Assembly: GCA_963803295.1 (NCBI GenBank)
Contig: CAWDMC010000024.1
Location: 124,001 to 188,000, forward strand
Length of the DNA stretch: 64,000 nucleotides
Direction: 5' to 3'
Source: CAWDMC01 sp963803295
Lineage (GTDB): Bacteria > Acidobacteriota > Terriglobia > UBA7540
Part shown: piece after piece, positions 36,554 to 45,102 of the stretch
Numbering within the stretch: the stretch's first letter is position 1
How the letters are laid out: the number at the start of each line of letters is the position of its first letter
Position numbers and translations under genes: made by a program
Notes under the pieces: generated by a model
What the model was told of the DNA's origin: nothing
Databases searched by the model: none
Seen by the model: only the letters and a program-made list of their open reading frames with translations

Positions 36554-37373
36554 CAGCCGTCTCCGTCCGCTCTCTCGCAAGCACCCGCTGAATCACTCGG
36601 CGCAAAATCCTGTGAAGGAACCAGGGCATCGTGGTGAGATACCGTTTCCAGAGGTTCCGGGGATCCTGTATTAATCTGAAGAACCACTCCATGGCGATGG
36701 AACGTACCCAACCGGGAGCATCTTTCTTGAGTCCCGAAAGCACATCGAAGCTGCCCCCTACGCCCATGCACACGGGCACACCTAGCCGGTCGAGGTGCCC
36801 GGCAATCCAGAGTTCCTGTTTGGGAGTGCCCATAGCAACAAAGAGCACATCGGGGCGCAATTCTCGAATTTCCTCAGTTACCCGATGATCGTCTTCGGCA
36901 GAAAGATAACCATCGTGCCAGCCGGCAATTTCGAGTGCCGGGTAGTCCTGGTTGAGCTTGGCAACCAACCGTCCGACTGCTTCACGCCGGGCCCCCAGGA
37001 AGTAAAGTCTGAACCCCCTTCGCGCAGCGACCGGCAAAAAGGCCTGGAGCACCATGCTCCCGCCAACATGATGCCGGATGGGAATTCCCAGGATTCGGGC
37101 CCCGATTACGATCGCCTTTTCCGGAAGCAGCAGAGAAGCGCCGGCCACTACCCTAGCCAGTCGCGGGTCGCGCTCCATGCGCCAGAGCTTGGCGGGATTT
37201 ATGGCCACAATGTAGCTTGGGATACGGGCCCGGATCAGGCGCTCAATCGCGTCGATGGCGGCTTGCATTGAGGGCGTGTCGATCGGGTACCCGAAGAAAC
37301 TGACTCGGGCAACCTGTGCCGGCTCCTCAATGTGCTCGGTTCGAGAACACTCGGCCATTTCGTAATTGCTCAT
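36543..37373 (-). CDS. WecG/TagA/CpsF-family glycosyltransferase (GT26)
   Basis: The product has 276 residues from ATG 37373. It shows the family signatures YIVAINPAKLWRMERDP (conserved 'NPxK' near 50), FYFLGA-like LYFLGARREAVGRLVAKL, and VLFVAMGTPKQELWIAGH (about 184-201) followed by CMGVGGSFDVLSG. These are the GT26 enzymes that transfer N-acetylmannosaminuronic acid, ManNAc or glucuronic acid to lipid-linked sugar. An N-terminal extension is possible upstream but has no start with a good ribosome-binding site. The 3' end overlaps the GT4 start. Confidence 0.9.
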   Translation of the reverse strand: MSNYEMAECSRTEHIEEPAQVARVSFFGYPIDTPSMQAAIDAIERLIRARIPSYIVAINPAKLWRMERDPRLARVVAGASLLLPEKAIVIGARILGIPIRHHVGGSMVLQAFLPVAARRGFRLYFLGARREAVGRLVAKLNQDYPALEIAGWHDGYLSAEDDHRVTEEIRELRPDVLFVAMGTPKQELWIAGHLDRLGVPVCMGVGGSFDVLSGLKKDAPGWVRSIAMEWFFRLIQDPRNLWKRYLTTMPWFLHRILRRVIQRVLARERTETADVS

Positions 37374-37572
37374 GGACGGTTTGAATAGTCGCTGTTCAAT
37401 ACCGCCTTGTGCCCCATGGCGGCCCCGTGAAAATGATTGCTCTCGTACGGGAGGAAGCTTCCTTGGGTGGAGCGAAGAGCGTGGGCCGCGTCCGGCCACT
37501 TTCCAGGCTGCGCGGGCTTGTCGGGAGTGGGTAGCAGAACGGCCGCCTGACAGCACCTCGCTGCTTGTAATT

Positions 37573-39525
37573 TTAATTTCGCGGGTGGGAATCTATGAAG
37601 GTTCGATGCCACAGTTCCAGCGTTAGCAAGGCCCAGATCTGCAGGGTGTTGTCCGCTTCACCTCTACGGTCTGCTCCAATCATGGCGCGCACCGGGACGG
37701 GCTTGAAGTAACCTCTCTGCGCCAGTGTCTTATCCGAGAGCAAGTCATCAACCATCTCTTTAAGGTCATGGCGAAGCCAGGCGCGAATGGGTGCTCCAAA
37801 CGGAGCCTTTCGCCGGTGAATGATGCGGTGAGGTACCGTGCCTTCGACCGCCCTGCGAAGGATATACTTTGACTGGAGACCGCGGAGCTTCAATGCCGGG
37901 GATAGCTTTGACAAATAGTCCACGACAGCGTTGTCGAGGAAAGGTACCCGGAGTTCGACGGATGCTGCGGAGCTCAGCTTATCGCCGTAAGTAAGGTTTA
38001 ATTCGGTGAGAAAAGTTTTGACATCCACGTAAAGCATACGGTTCAGGAAATGCGCATCGGGTATGGAGGAGAAGTAGCTCAAATGCCGGTCGCCCGCTCT
38101 CTCGCCTTGCAGGATCTCACTGAGACCAGGAGTGTAGAGCGCGAGTTCCTGACTGTCCGTGTAATAGGAGCGATAGAACACGTACCTGCTTTCCGGCTCC
38201 AAATCCACACCCGCCAGGAGCTTTTCCCAGTAGCGAGCAGCAGCAAGCATCAATCCCGGGCGTACTCCAGGTAGACTGCGGCCGATTGCCGGCAAGCATC
38301 CCCCGGCTAAAACCGCAAAGCCAGCCCGCAGAGGACGGGGAACCGATTTCAGATGTTCGGCCAGGTTGTGTGTCCAGTGAAGACGGTACCCGGCAAAAAT
38401 CTCGTCAGCGCCTTGGCCGCTCAACAACACTTTAACTTTCGAGCAGGCCTCACGGGAGATCAGGTAAGTGCTGATTGCGGCTGGATCGGCCACCGGCTCA
38501 TCCAGGTGCCAGACGACCTTCGGAAGAAGATCGACGACATCGGGATCGACGACGATTTCGTGGTGCGTGGCCCCATATTCGCGGGCGGCAAGCCGGGCAA
38601 AAATCCTATCATCGTCCGATTGTTCCAGGCGTCCGTCTTGGGGACGATAGGCAATGGTGTATGAATTGATCGATTCGCTGACCTTCTCGGCAGCGAGTGC
38701 GAGGATAGTAGTAGAATCCAGGCCGCCACTAAGAAAAACACCCACGGGCACGTCGCTAATCAGGTTCCTCCCTATCGCCTGCCGTAGTACTTCCAGTAAC
38801 TCAACTCGGGTGTCCTCTTCGTTGCGATGGCCGTTCGGCGCTGCCGCTGGAAAATGAAGGTCCCAATAGGAGTTTATCGAGTATTTGCCCGCTTTCCACT
38901 GCAGATAACTACCGGGGGCCAGCTTGTAGATACCCTTGAAGAGAGTTTCTGGTCCAGGAACCCAGAGAAACGCCAGATAGCGATGCAGCGACTTGAGATC
39001 GACTTCCCGGGGAACGCCGGGCGCGATTAGCATCGCCTTGACTTCGGAGGCAAACACCAATCCCTTGCTATTGGGGGCGTAATAGACAGGTTTTATGCCG
39101 AAACGATCACGGGCGAGCATGAGCTCCCATGGCTTCTGACGCATGTCCAGGAGGGCTAGGGCGAAGATGCCATTCAGTCGTTGCAGTAGCTCTGTGCCCC
39201 ATTCTTCATAACCATGAATCAGAATCTCGGTGTCCGTACGGGAGTGAAACTTGTGACCAAGCTTTTCGAGCTCCGAGCGGAGGGTTTGGAAGTTATAGAT
39301 TTCTCCATTGTAGGTAACCCAAACACTGCCGTCCTCATTGCGCATCGGCATGCGCCCGGCGCTCGTAAGGTCAATAATACTGAGGCGGCAGTTCCCGAGA
39401 CCGAAGCTGCCATCAGGCGAAACGAAGCCTCCCCGGTCATCAGGCCCGCGATGAGCAATCACCTGAACCATCCGGTCGAGGAGTTCCGCGTCTGCAAATC
39501 CTGCTGTTCCGCAAATCCCGCACAC
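37573..39525 (-). CDS. asnB: Asparagine synthase-like amidotransferase
   Basis: The product has 650 residues and is an AsnB homologue. The N-terminal glutaminase domain starts with the nucleophile Cys2 (MCGICG) and has HRGPDD (25-30) and NGEIYN (73-78). The synthetase domain has the ATP pyrophosphatase loop SGGLDST (266-272) and ends in IWALLTLELWHRTF. It releases ammonia from glutamine and adds it to an acyl-adenylate. In polysaccharide loci these paralogues are thought to amidate sugar carboxylates, so the substrate here is probably a uronic acid in the glycan rather than aspartate. It is one of two in the locus. Confidence 0.9.
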   Translation of the reverse strand: MCGICGTAGFADAELLDRMVQVIAHRGPDDRGGFVSPDGSFGLGNCRLSIIDLTSAGRMPMRNEDGSVWVTYNGEIYNFQTLRSELEKLGHKFHSRTDTEILIHGYEEWGTELLQRLNGIFALALLDMRQKPWELMLARDRFGIKPVYYAPNSKGLVFASEVKAMLIAPGVPREVDLKSLHRYLAFLWVPGPETLFKGIYKLAPGSYLQWKAGKYSINSYWDLHFPAAAPNGHRNEEDTRVELLEVLRQAIGRNLISDVPVGVFLSGGLDSTTILALAAEKVSESINSYTIAYRPQDGRLEQSDDDRIFARLAAREYGATHHEIVVDPDVVDLLPKVVWHLDEPVADPAAISTYLISREACSKVKVLLSGQGADEIFAGYRLHWTHNLAEHLKSVPRPLRAGFAVLAGGCLPAIGRSLPGVRPGLMLAAARYWEKLLAGVDLEPESRYVFYRSYYTDSQELALYTPGLSEILQGERAGDRHLSYFSSIPDAHFLNRMLYVDVKTFLTELNLTYGDKLSSAASVELRVPFLDNAVVDYLSKLSPALKLRGLQSKYILRRAVEGTVPHRIIHRRKAPFGAPIRAWLRHDLKEMVDDLLSDKTLAQRGYFKPVPVRAMIGADRRGEADNTLQIWALLTLELWHRTFIDSHPRN

Positions 39526-39557
39526 TGATTGTCTCTCCCAGCAGGCTACGCGGCGCG

Positions 39558-41735
39558 CTAGGCAGTGGATGTTTCGACTTCCTGCGCGTCAACAGCAACA
39601 AATGCTGGACGCCGAAGGACCTCTCCGATGCGGAAGGTCGTCTCAGTAACTTCACAAATCTGGTTGAATGGTATAGGTGAGGAAGTGCCGCAACGCATCG
39701 CTGCAACAGTCAATTCAAGTTCCTTCCGGTGACCCTTATCCTGCGCTGACCTGGTGCTCCGGCTCTTGCCATTGCGGATTAACTCGAGCGTACGGAAATC
39801 ATGCAGACGAGCAACGCCCCCTTGACAGAACACTTCGAAATACTCCTTCGGTACCGCCTTATCACCGTTGGCGAGATAGAGAAGGTTGGCGATAGAGCCG
39901 TCGCTGAAAGCCAATGTGACGGCGAGGTTGTCATGATTGTAGCGGGCGCCATCCGGCAAGGCTGACGCATGTACCCCCGTGATCGGGCACGCTACCAGCG
40001 CTCGCGCCCAATCGATAAAGTGGCAGACCTCGCCGACAATTCTTCCGCCGTTTGCCTGCTGAACCCAGTGGCTCAGAGGAACGTAGCCGGCATTCACGCG
40101 GATGTGAATCAGCATGGGTTCACGGCGCCCCGCGAAGAACTCCACGATCGTTTTGGTGAAAGGTGCGAATCGGCGATTAAAGCCGACCATCAGGAAAGGG
40201 CTCTTATTCGCTCCGGCCTGCTCCGTGTAGGTTTGCTGGATTGCGTTGAGTTCCTCGCGATCGGAACAGAGTGGTTTCTCTACGAACACCGGCTTACCCT
40301 GCCGAAGTGCATTCAATATGTAATACGCGTGACTGTCATGCCGCGTGAGGACAAAAATGCCGTCGACCGCGGGGTCAGCCATCAAGTGCGGCGGTGTTAG
40401 CGATCTTCGGAAGCCATCTGTTTTCCGAGCCGATTCCGCAGCAACTCCGGTGGCGGTAGCGACCGCCTCAAGCACCACAGCCTGCAACTTTCTCAGGTTC
40501 GGGAAAATCGTACTTCGCGCAAATCCCCCGGCCCCAATGGCGCCTACCCGAAACATCCCCCTGGTGCCCGCGACGGGAGTTCCACAGGTTTTCGGGCTGC
40601 ATGGCAGCACGGGGGTAGCCGCTGTGGGATATCGAATTAGGACTGTATAGGCGCGGCTTGCATTGAGTGTGGCGTAGGCCTGGGCGGCGTCGTCAATCGA
40701 ATATTGGTGCTCGAGCAAAGGGGCGACGTTCAACGATCCTGTTGCGAGCAGATCAATGAACGCCTCCATGTTTCTTTTCTCTGTCCATCGGACATAACCG
40801 ATCGGGTAGTCATTCCCCCTTTCTTCATAAGCTGGATCATACCGGCCTGGACCATAGGAGCGGGAAAGGCAGAGGGAAAGTTCTTTGGCGTAGAGAGATG
40901 CGCGAGGGACACCCAAGCCAACATCGCCCACAACTACAATCCGGCCACGATCTCGCAGGAGTTTCGTAGCCAGTTCTAGCGGCTCAGAAGATCGGTCAGC
41001 AGCCGTAAGGATTGCGGCATCCGCACCATACCGTGAGAACTCGCTGACCAGTTCCGGCAAACGTGGATCGGTAGCCACAAAAGCGGTCTGTGCTCCCAAT
41101 TCAACCGCACGCTCCACACGTTCTTTGTGCTTATCGATCGCGACCACCCGGCATCCCGCTGCTCTGGCCAATTGGATGGTAAGTACCCCGACAAGCCCCG
41201 CGCCGATTACGATTACAGTCTCACCGAAACTGACGTGCGCCCGCCGCAACCCTTGCATAGCGATCGCCCCGATCGTGGTAATGGCGGCGTGCTGCAGCGG
41301 TACTTGGAACGGAACCTGGACAGCCAGATTGCGAGGAACGAAATTCAACTCACAGTGGTTGGCGTATCCAGCACCGCCACAAGCCACATGATCGCCGGGA
41401 CGGAACTCAGCTACTCCTGTACCCGTCTCGAGGACAATGCCCGAGCAGCTATAACCCAAGGCCTTAAGGCTCTCGAGCCGCGCGCGTACCTGCTCATAAG
41501 CGGCGCGAATTCCATTGCTCCGGGCATAGCTGACAAGCTGGCGGGTAAGATCGGGCCGCGATATCGCCTTGCCAAGTAGCGACTTTTCAGCAGTCCTGAG
41601 GCTGGCTTGTTCGGTGCCGGAACTGATCACTGAAAAATGCGTCCGGATCAGAATTCCGTCCGCCTGCAGTTCCGGCGGCGGGACTTCGTGCACCGCAACC
41701 TCGCCGCTATTGGTATTGGCCAGAATAGCTCGCAT
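39558..41735 (-). CDS. Two-domain oxidoreductase (zinc-type dehydrogenase fused to Gfo/Idh/MocA)
   Basis: The product has about 725 residues. Residues 1-345 or so are a medium-chain dehydrogenase (VISSGTEQAS, ALGYSCSGIVLETGTG, PGDHVACGGAGYANH, and a Rossmann loop VIVIGAGLVGVLTIQLARAA). Residues 375-725 are a Gfo/Idh/MocA enzyme (FRVGAIGAGGFARSTIFPNL, VFVEKPLCSDREEL with the conserved 'EKP' loop, and GGRIVGEVCHFIDWAR). ATG 41735 gives a natural N-terminus (MRAILANTNSGEVAVHEV). Such fusions occur beside heparinase-type genes in polysaccharide loci and probably act on nucleotide-sugar or uronate oxidation. The fused architecture suggests two successive redox steps. Confidence 0.88.
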   Translation of the reverse strand: MRAILANTNSGEVAVHEVPPPELQADGILIRTHFSVISSGTEQASLRTAEKSLLGKAISRPDLTRQLVSYARSNGIRAAYEQVRARLESLKALGYSCSGIVLETGTGVAEFRPGDHVACGGAGYANHCELNFVPRNLAVQVPFQVPLQHAAITTIGAIAMQGLRRAHVSFGETVIVIGAGLVGVLTIQLARAAGCRVVAIDKHKERVERAVELGAQTAFVATDPRLPELVSEFSRYGADAAILTAADRSSEPLELATKLLRDRGRIVVVGDVGLGVPRASLYAKELSLCLSRSYGPGRYDPAYEERGNDYPIGYVRWTEKRNMEAFIDLLATGSLNVAPLLEHQYSIDDAAQAYATLNASRAYTVLIRYPTAATPVLPCSPKTCGTPVAGTRGMFRVGAIGAGGFARSTIFPNLRKLQAVVLEAVATATGVAAESARKTDGFRRSLTPPHLMADPAVDGIFVLTRHDSHAYYILNALRQGKPVFVEKPLCSDREELNAIQQTYTEQAGANKSPFLMVGFNRRFAPFTKTIVEFFAGRREPMLIHIRVNAGYVPLSHWVQQANGGRIVGEVCHFIDWARALVACPITGVHASALPDGARYNHDNLAVTLAFSDGSIANLLYLANGDKAVPKEYFEVFCQGGVARLHDFRTLELIRNGKSRSTRSAQDKGHRKELELTVAAMRCGTSSPIPFNQICEVTETTFRIGEVLRRPAFVAVDAQEVETSTA

Positions 41736-41816
41736 GATGCCACCGTTTACAGGAGCATGCCCCAATCTCTTCTTAGCACGCTGGGCGAAACGCGCCTCTC
41801 GCACTCTCGAGGTCTT

Positions 41817-43028
41817 TCAATTCACGCGAACCAGACCATTTCGCTTCTCGCGCATTTCGGGGCTAACCCGCTCGCGTTTGAGCAAGGAACTGAGCACCAA
41901 CCCTACCTGGCGCGTCCGGACGTCCCAAGTTGCGTCTCGGACGGAATCTTGACGAATCCTGCGCTCGGCTGGGGAGTCCTTGAGCAGCGCTTCTTCGACT
42001 TGGACAATAAATTCATCAGCGTCGTGAAATAAACGAATTCCAGGTGTCCTAAGATATTCATACACGGGAGATATGACTACCGGCTTTCCCGAGGCTAGAT
42101 ATTCACGCACTTTGATGGCGCTGCCGTAGAAAGTGAAAGGATGATTCTGCTGCCAAGGCAGCACGCAGATGTCGAAGTGCCGTAGATATCGGGGTATCTC
42201 GGCGTATGGCTTGGGTCCGAGAAAGTGGATGTTGGGGGCAGATATTCGAACCAGGTTCGACCTTGTGCCAATAAACACCCAGTGCCAGTCCTGGCGCCGG
42301 CTGGCGACCTCTTCGATGAGGGCCGTGTCCATAATATAGTCCTGCCAGCCAAAATAACCGAGAACCGGACGGGGAATCGACGCAATGTCGGACGCGGTAC
42401 TTTCGGCCTCCTCGGCGAAATGGTCGAAGTCAACCGCCTGCTCAAGGAAATAACGGCTGTCGAGAACGGATTCTTCGTAGAGTTTTCGCCCTGAGTAAAA
42501 CACCATCGCTGCTTTGTGCTTTAGGCGCTCGTCGAGCTGTCTGACAACATCCTTAGAAAGACTGCTATCTTCGTTGGCATCGTACTTATCGGACACCTGG
42601 CAGACAATAAGCTTTGCCCCGAGATGGTCCACCACGTCCGCTGCGGAGGGCGTTGCCGCCCAAATGATTGGTTCTTGCATGTGGCAGATGAACATGGCCA
42701 GATGGACCTGTGCTCCAAGCAGCAAGCGGTTGAGGAATCGGATTACGCGGCTTTGATAAAAAGGAAGCGTCAGTGGCGTGAGAACGTAGAGGCCTTCGGG
42801 AGCCCTCCTCAGCCAGTGACGATGGCTTCGTAGCTTGCGGCGAATCTTTAAGAAGAAATCCACATTGGATATCGGCGGCAGCCCCAGTGGGACAGAGTTA
42901 ATGAACAGCACGCGATTGTGGCGGGCGAAGCGTTTCATGATGTGGTTCTTGGAATGCGGATGGTGATACCACCAGTCTTCGCCAGCAAAACATACTATCG
43001 ATTCGCCCGACAGGCCGCAGTCATGCAC
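41817..43028 (-). CDS. Glycosyltransferase (GT-B fold)
   Basis: The product has 403 residues. The N-terminal half begins IVCFAGEDWWYHHPHSKNHI, typical of GT4-like enzymes of the 'glycosyltransferase' group in Acidobacteriota. The C-terminal half has GYFGWQDYIMD (about 236-246), NIHFLGPKPYAEIPRYLRHF, DICVLPWQQN and FYGSAIKVREYLASGKPVV (about 320-338), which is the donor-binding 'KxxEYLAxGKPVV' region. The stop overlaps no gene; the next gene downstream starts about 80 bases away. The sugar specificity is not visible. Confidence 0.85.
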   Translation of the reverse strand: MHDCGLSGESIVCFAGEDWWYHHPHSKNHIMKRFARHNRVLFINSVPLGLPPISNVDFFLKIRRKLRSHRHWLRRAPEGLYVLTPLTLPFYQSRVIRFLNRLLLGAQVHLAMFICHMQEPIIWAATPSAADVVDHLGAKLIVCQVSDKYDANEDSSLSKDVVRQLDERLKHKAAMVFYSGRKLYEESVLDSRYFLEQAVDFDHFAEEAESTASDIASIPRPVLGYFGWQDYIMDTALIEEVASRRQDWHWVFIGTRSNLVRISAPNIHFLGPKPYAEIPRYLRHFDICVLPWQQNHPFTFYGSAIKVREYLASGKPVVISPVYEYLRTPGIRLFHDADEFIVQVEEALLKDSPAERRIRQDSVRDATWDVRTRQVGLVLSSLLKRERVSPEMREKRNGLVRVN

Positions 43029-43031
43029 TAA

Positions 43032-45011
43032 TCAGTCCTCCCACCGGATAGCACACCGAAGTACTAAAGGCATAGGTCCCGCCATTCGTAGGGATATGCT
43101 TTGTGTCGGAAGTAGAACCCCATATAGCCGGGAGGTTAGAACCGGCACGATTTCCGCGCCAACCAGCCCAAGACCCTCAAATCTCACTTCGATGATTTGG
43201 GCTCCGTGCAGCAACAAGCAACGAACGGCACCGTTCGTGCGTTCAATACTGTCGACCTTACAGTTCGGATCGAGATGATAGTTCGCCTCAACCGAACTGG
43301 GCTTCGAGCCGGTGAGCGTATCCTCAACGAGGATACTATTGTTGCCGTAGGACAGTTGCCGGCAATGAGTTACGCCCATTCGTCGATAACCGAAGTGCGA
43401 GGCGCGGATCTGCCAGTGGGATTCGGTGACTTGAGCTTCCAAGGTGGTGACTCTGGCTTCATCGCCAAGCGAAAAAGCGCCTCCTCTTTGTTTCGGAATC
43501 GCATTCTGTTCGCTTCCATTCACTATGACGGTGTTATGTGCCGCAGTCGACCGCAGCAGGTTGCGGACCGTCAGATTCCGTGTGTAACAGCCCGTCCCCG
43601 AGTCAGCAAAAATCTCGGATCCTTGGATGCGCAATACGAAACTTAATTTGTCATTATGGGTATGGCTTCCTTTACCCTGAATCCCATTTGGCATGGCGAA
43701 GAATAGAAGTTGGGCATTCGGAGCGCGCGCGACGGCGATTCCACACTTCGGAAACACTGTAATTCCGGCCTTGCGCGGAGCAGGCGAGATCGTCTCCGAG
43801 TTGGCGAAGCCGTACCAAAGCGAATCGTCCTGCCGGCCTTGCCAGGCCTGATTGAATAGTGCGCGTCCGATGCCAAGCAAACCAGAAATGGCCAGCGAGT
43901 TACGGCGAGTGGGAGGCAGAGAGATCTCCTCGAGGTCTTCCGCAAGAAGCTCCACTCTCCCGTCATCGCAATCGCCAACATGCGGAAGGCGGCCAGTGCC
44001 ATCCGAAAGCGCGTCCAGAAATTCGTACATCCGCTCGAGACGAGCGGTGAACCACGGCTCAGAAGCAACGCCTTCAGCGCGCATCACCAGCAGGGCCGAG
44101 CTGAAGAGTTGGGTGACCAGAACGTGATATCCCAGCGATGCCTCGTAGTCGGCTCCGTCATCGTATACCTGGCGCAAAATCTCATCTTGCACTCGCGAGC
44201 GATAGTTCTCGCGGCGAAGCTCCATCCCAGCCCCGCCCAGAAAAGCCGAAAGGCAATACAGGCCAACAATATTGCTCAAATAATGATTGCTGCGGCTGAT
44301 GTGCGAGAACTCCAAATGGCTTTCGATGTAAAGCAAGTGCTGCCACAATCCGAGCGTCACCCTCTCCAGCCATGTGTTTTCTTCGGGGCGCAAAGGCGAA
44401 AGCAGATTGAGCAAGAAGAGTATGCTCATGGCGCGTAGAGCGGCCTCCATTGGGGTCGTCCAGTTTGGTCCCTTCCCCACCGGATTCTGCGCAAGCCAAT
44501 CGATAGTAAGCCGCTGCGCTGCCGAACGATAGCGTTCCTCACCCGTCAGCCGGTGGGCCTTGCCTAAAACCGGCAAAAACTGAAGACGGGAAAGTTCCCA
44601 GACGGCCTTGATATCGGATCCATCATGACGTACGAGGATGAGGTTCTTGCCCGGCAGAAGGTCCCACGATAGGCCGGACACAAAGTCTACGCGCCACGGA
44701 GGAGGAAATCCGAGATCGGTGTGCTCGTAACTCAGCAAAGGAAATCGTCCCCGGCAAATATCTTCAGCGGTTTGCAAAATGGTAGCCGCCGTTCGATCGC
44801 TGCAAGCAAAACACATCGGCCGATAATAAGGGATATTCCGGAACTGAACCGGGCAGCCGCCACGCCCAATCAGCCGGGAGAACCTCAGCTTCCGCCGGCG
44901 TTGTCCCGAACGCCAGAGCGCCTCCTTGGCGAGCACCCATGGTGATTCCTTGCTAAGAATACGTAGCAGGTTGCCCCAGGTGCGCATTGGCATTCTTTTG
45001 GGTAGACTCAT
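43032..45011 (-). CDS. Heparinase II/III-family protein
   Basis: The product has about 659 residues. A helical (alpha/alpha)-toroid domain (about 70-380, with EFSHISRSNHYLSNIVGLYC and YDDGADYEASLGYHVL carrying the catalytic Tyr/His region) is followed by a beta-sandwich domain (about 410-650, with GKGSHTHNDKLSFVLRIQGS and AHNTVIVNG). Family enzymes cleave uronic-acid-containing polysaccharides by beta-elimination. No export signal is clear, though residues 1-25 are basic. In biosynthetic loci they may edit or depolymerise the glycan. The start is uncertain (ATG 45011 or GTG 45044). It ends three bases before the glycosyltransferase start, so they are probably coupled. Confidence 0.87.
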   Translation of the reverse strand: MSLPKRMPMRTWGNLLRILSKESPWVLAKEALWRSGQRRRKLRFSRLIGRGGCPVQFRNIPYYRPMCFACSDRTAATILQTAEDICRGRFPLLSYEHTDLGFPPPWRVDFVSGLSWDLLPGKNLILVRHDGSDIKAVWELSRLQFLPVLGKAHRLTGEERYRSAAQRLTIDWLAQNPVGKGPNWTTPMEAALRAMSILFLLNLLSPLRPEENTWLERVTLGLWQHLLYIESHLEFSHISRSNHYLSNIVGLYCLSAFLGGAGMELRRENYRSRVQDEILRQVYDDGADYEASLGYHVLVTQLFSSALLVMRAEGVASEPWFTARLERMYEFLDALSDGTGRLPHVGDCDDGRVELLAEDLEEISLPPTRRNSLAISGLLGIGRALFNQAWQGRQDDSLWYGFANSETISPAPRKAGITVFPKCGIAVARAPNAQLLFFAMPNGIQGKGSHTHNDKLSFVLRIQGSEIFADSGTGCYTRNLTVRNLLRSTAAHNTVIVNGSEQNAIPKQRGGAFSLGDEARVTTLEAQVTESHWQIRASHFGYRRMGVTHCRQLSYGNNSILVEDTLTGSKPSSVEANYHLDPNCKVDSIERTNGAVRCLLLHGAQIIEVRFEGLGLVGAEIVPVLTSRLYGVLLPTQSISLRMAGPMPLVLRCAIRWED

Positions 45012-45102
45012 AGGCGGTTGGCAGGACAACAAGAGTGAACGCACATTCCGGCGGAACGAAAGGCGCCGTGGTCTCCCAGAGGGGTGGAGTCGATTCCGTG
45101 CC

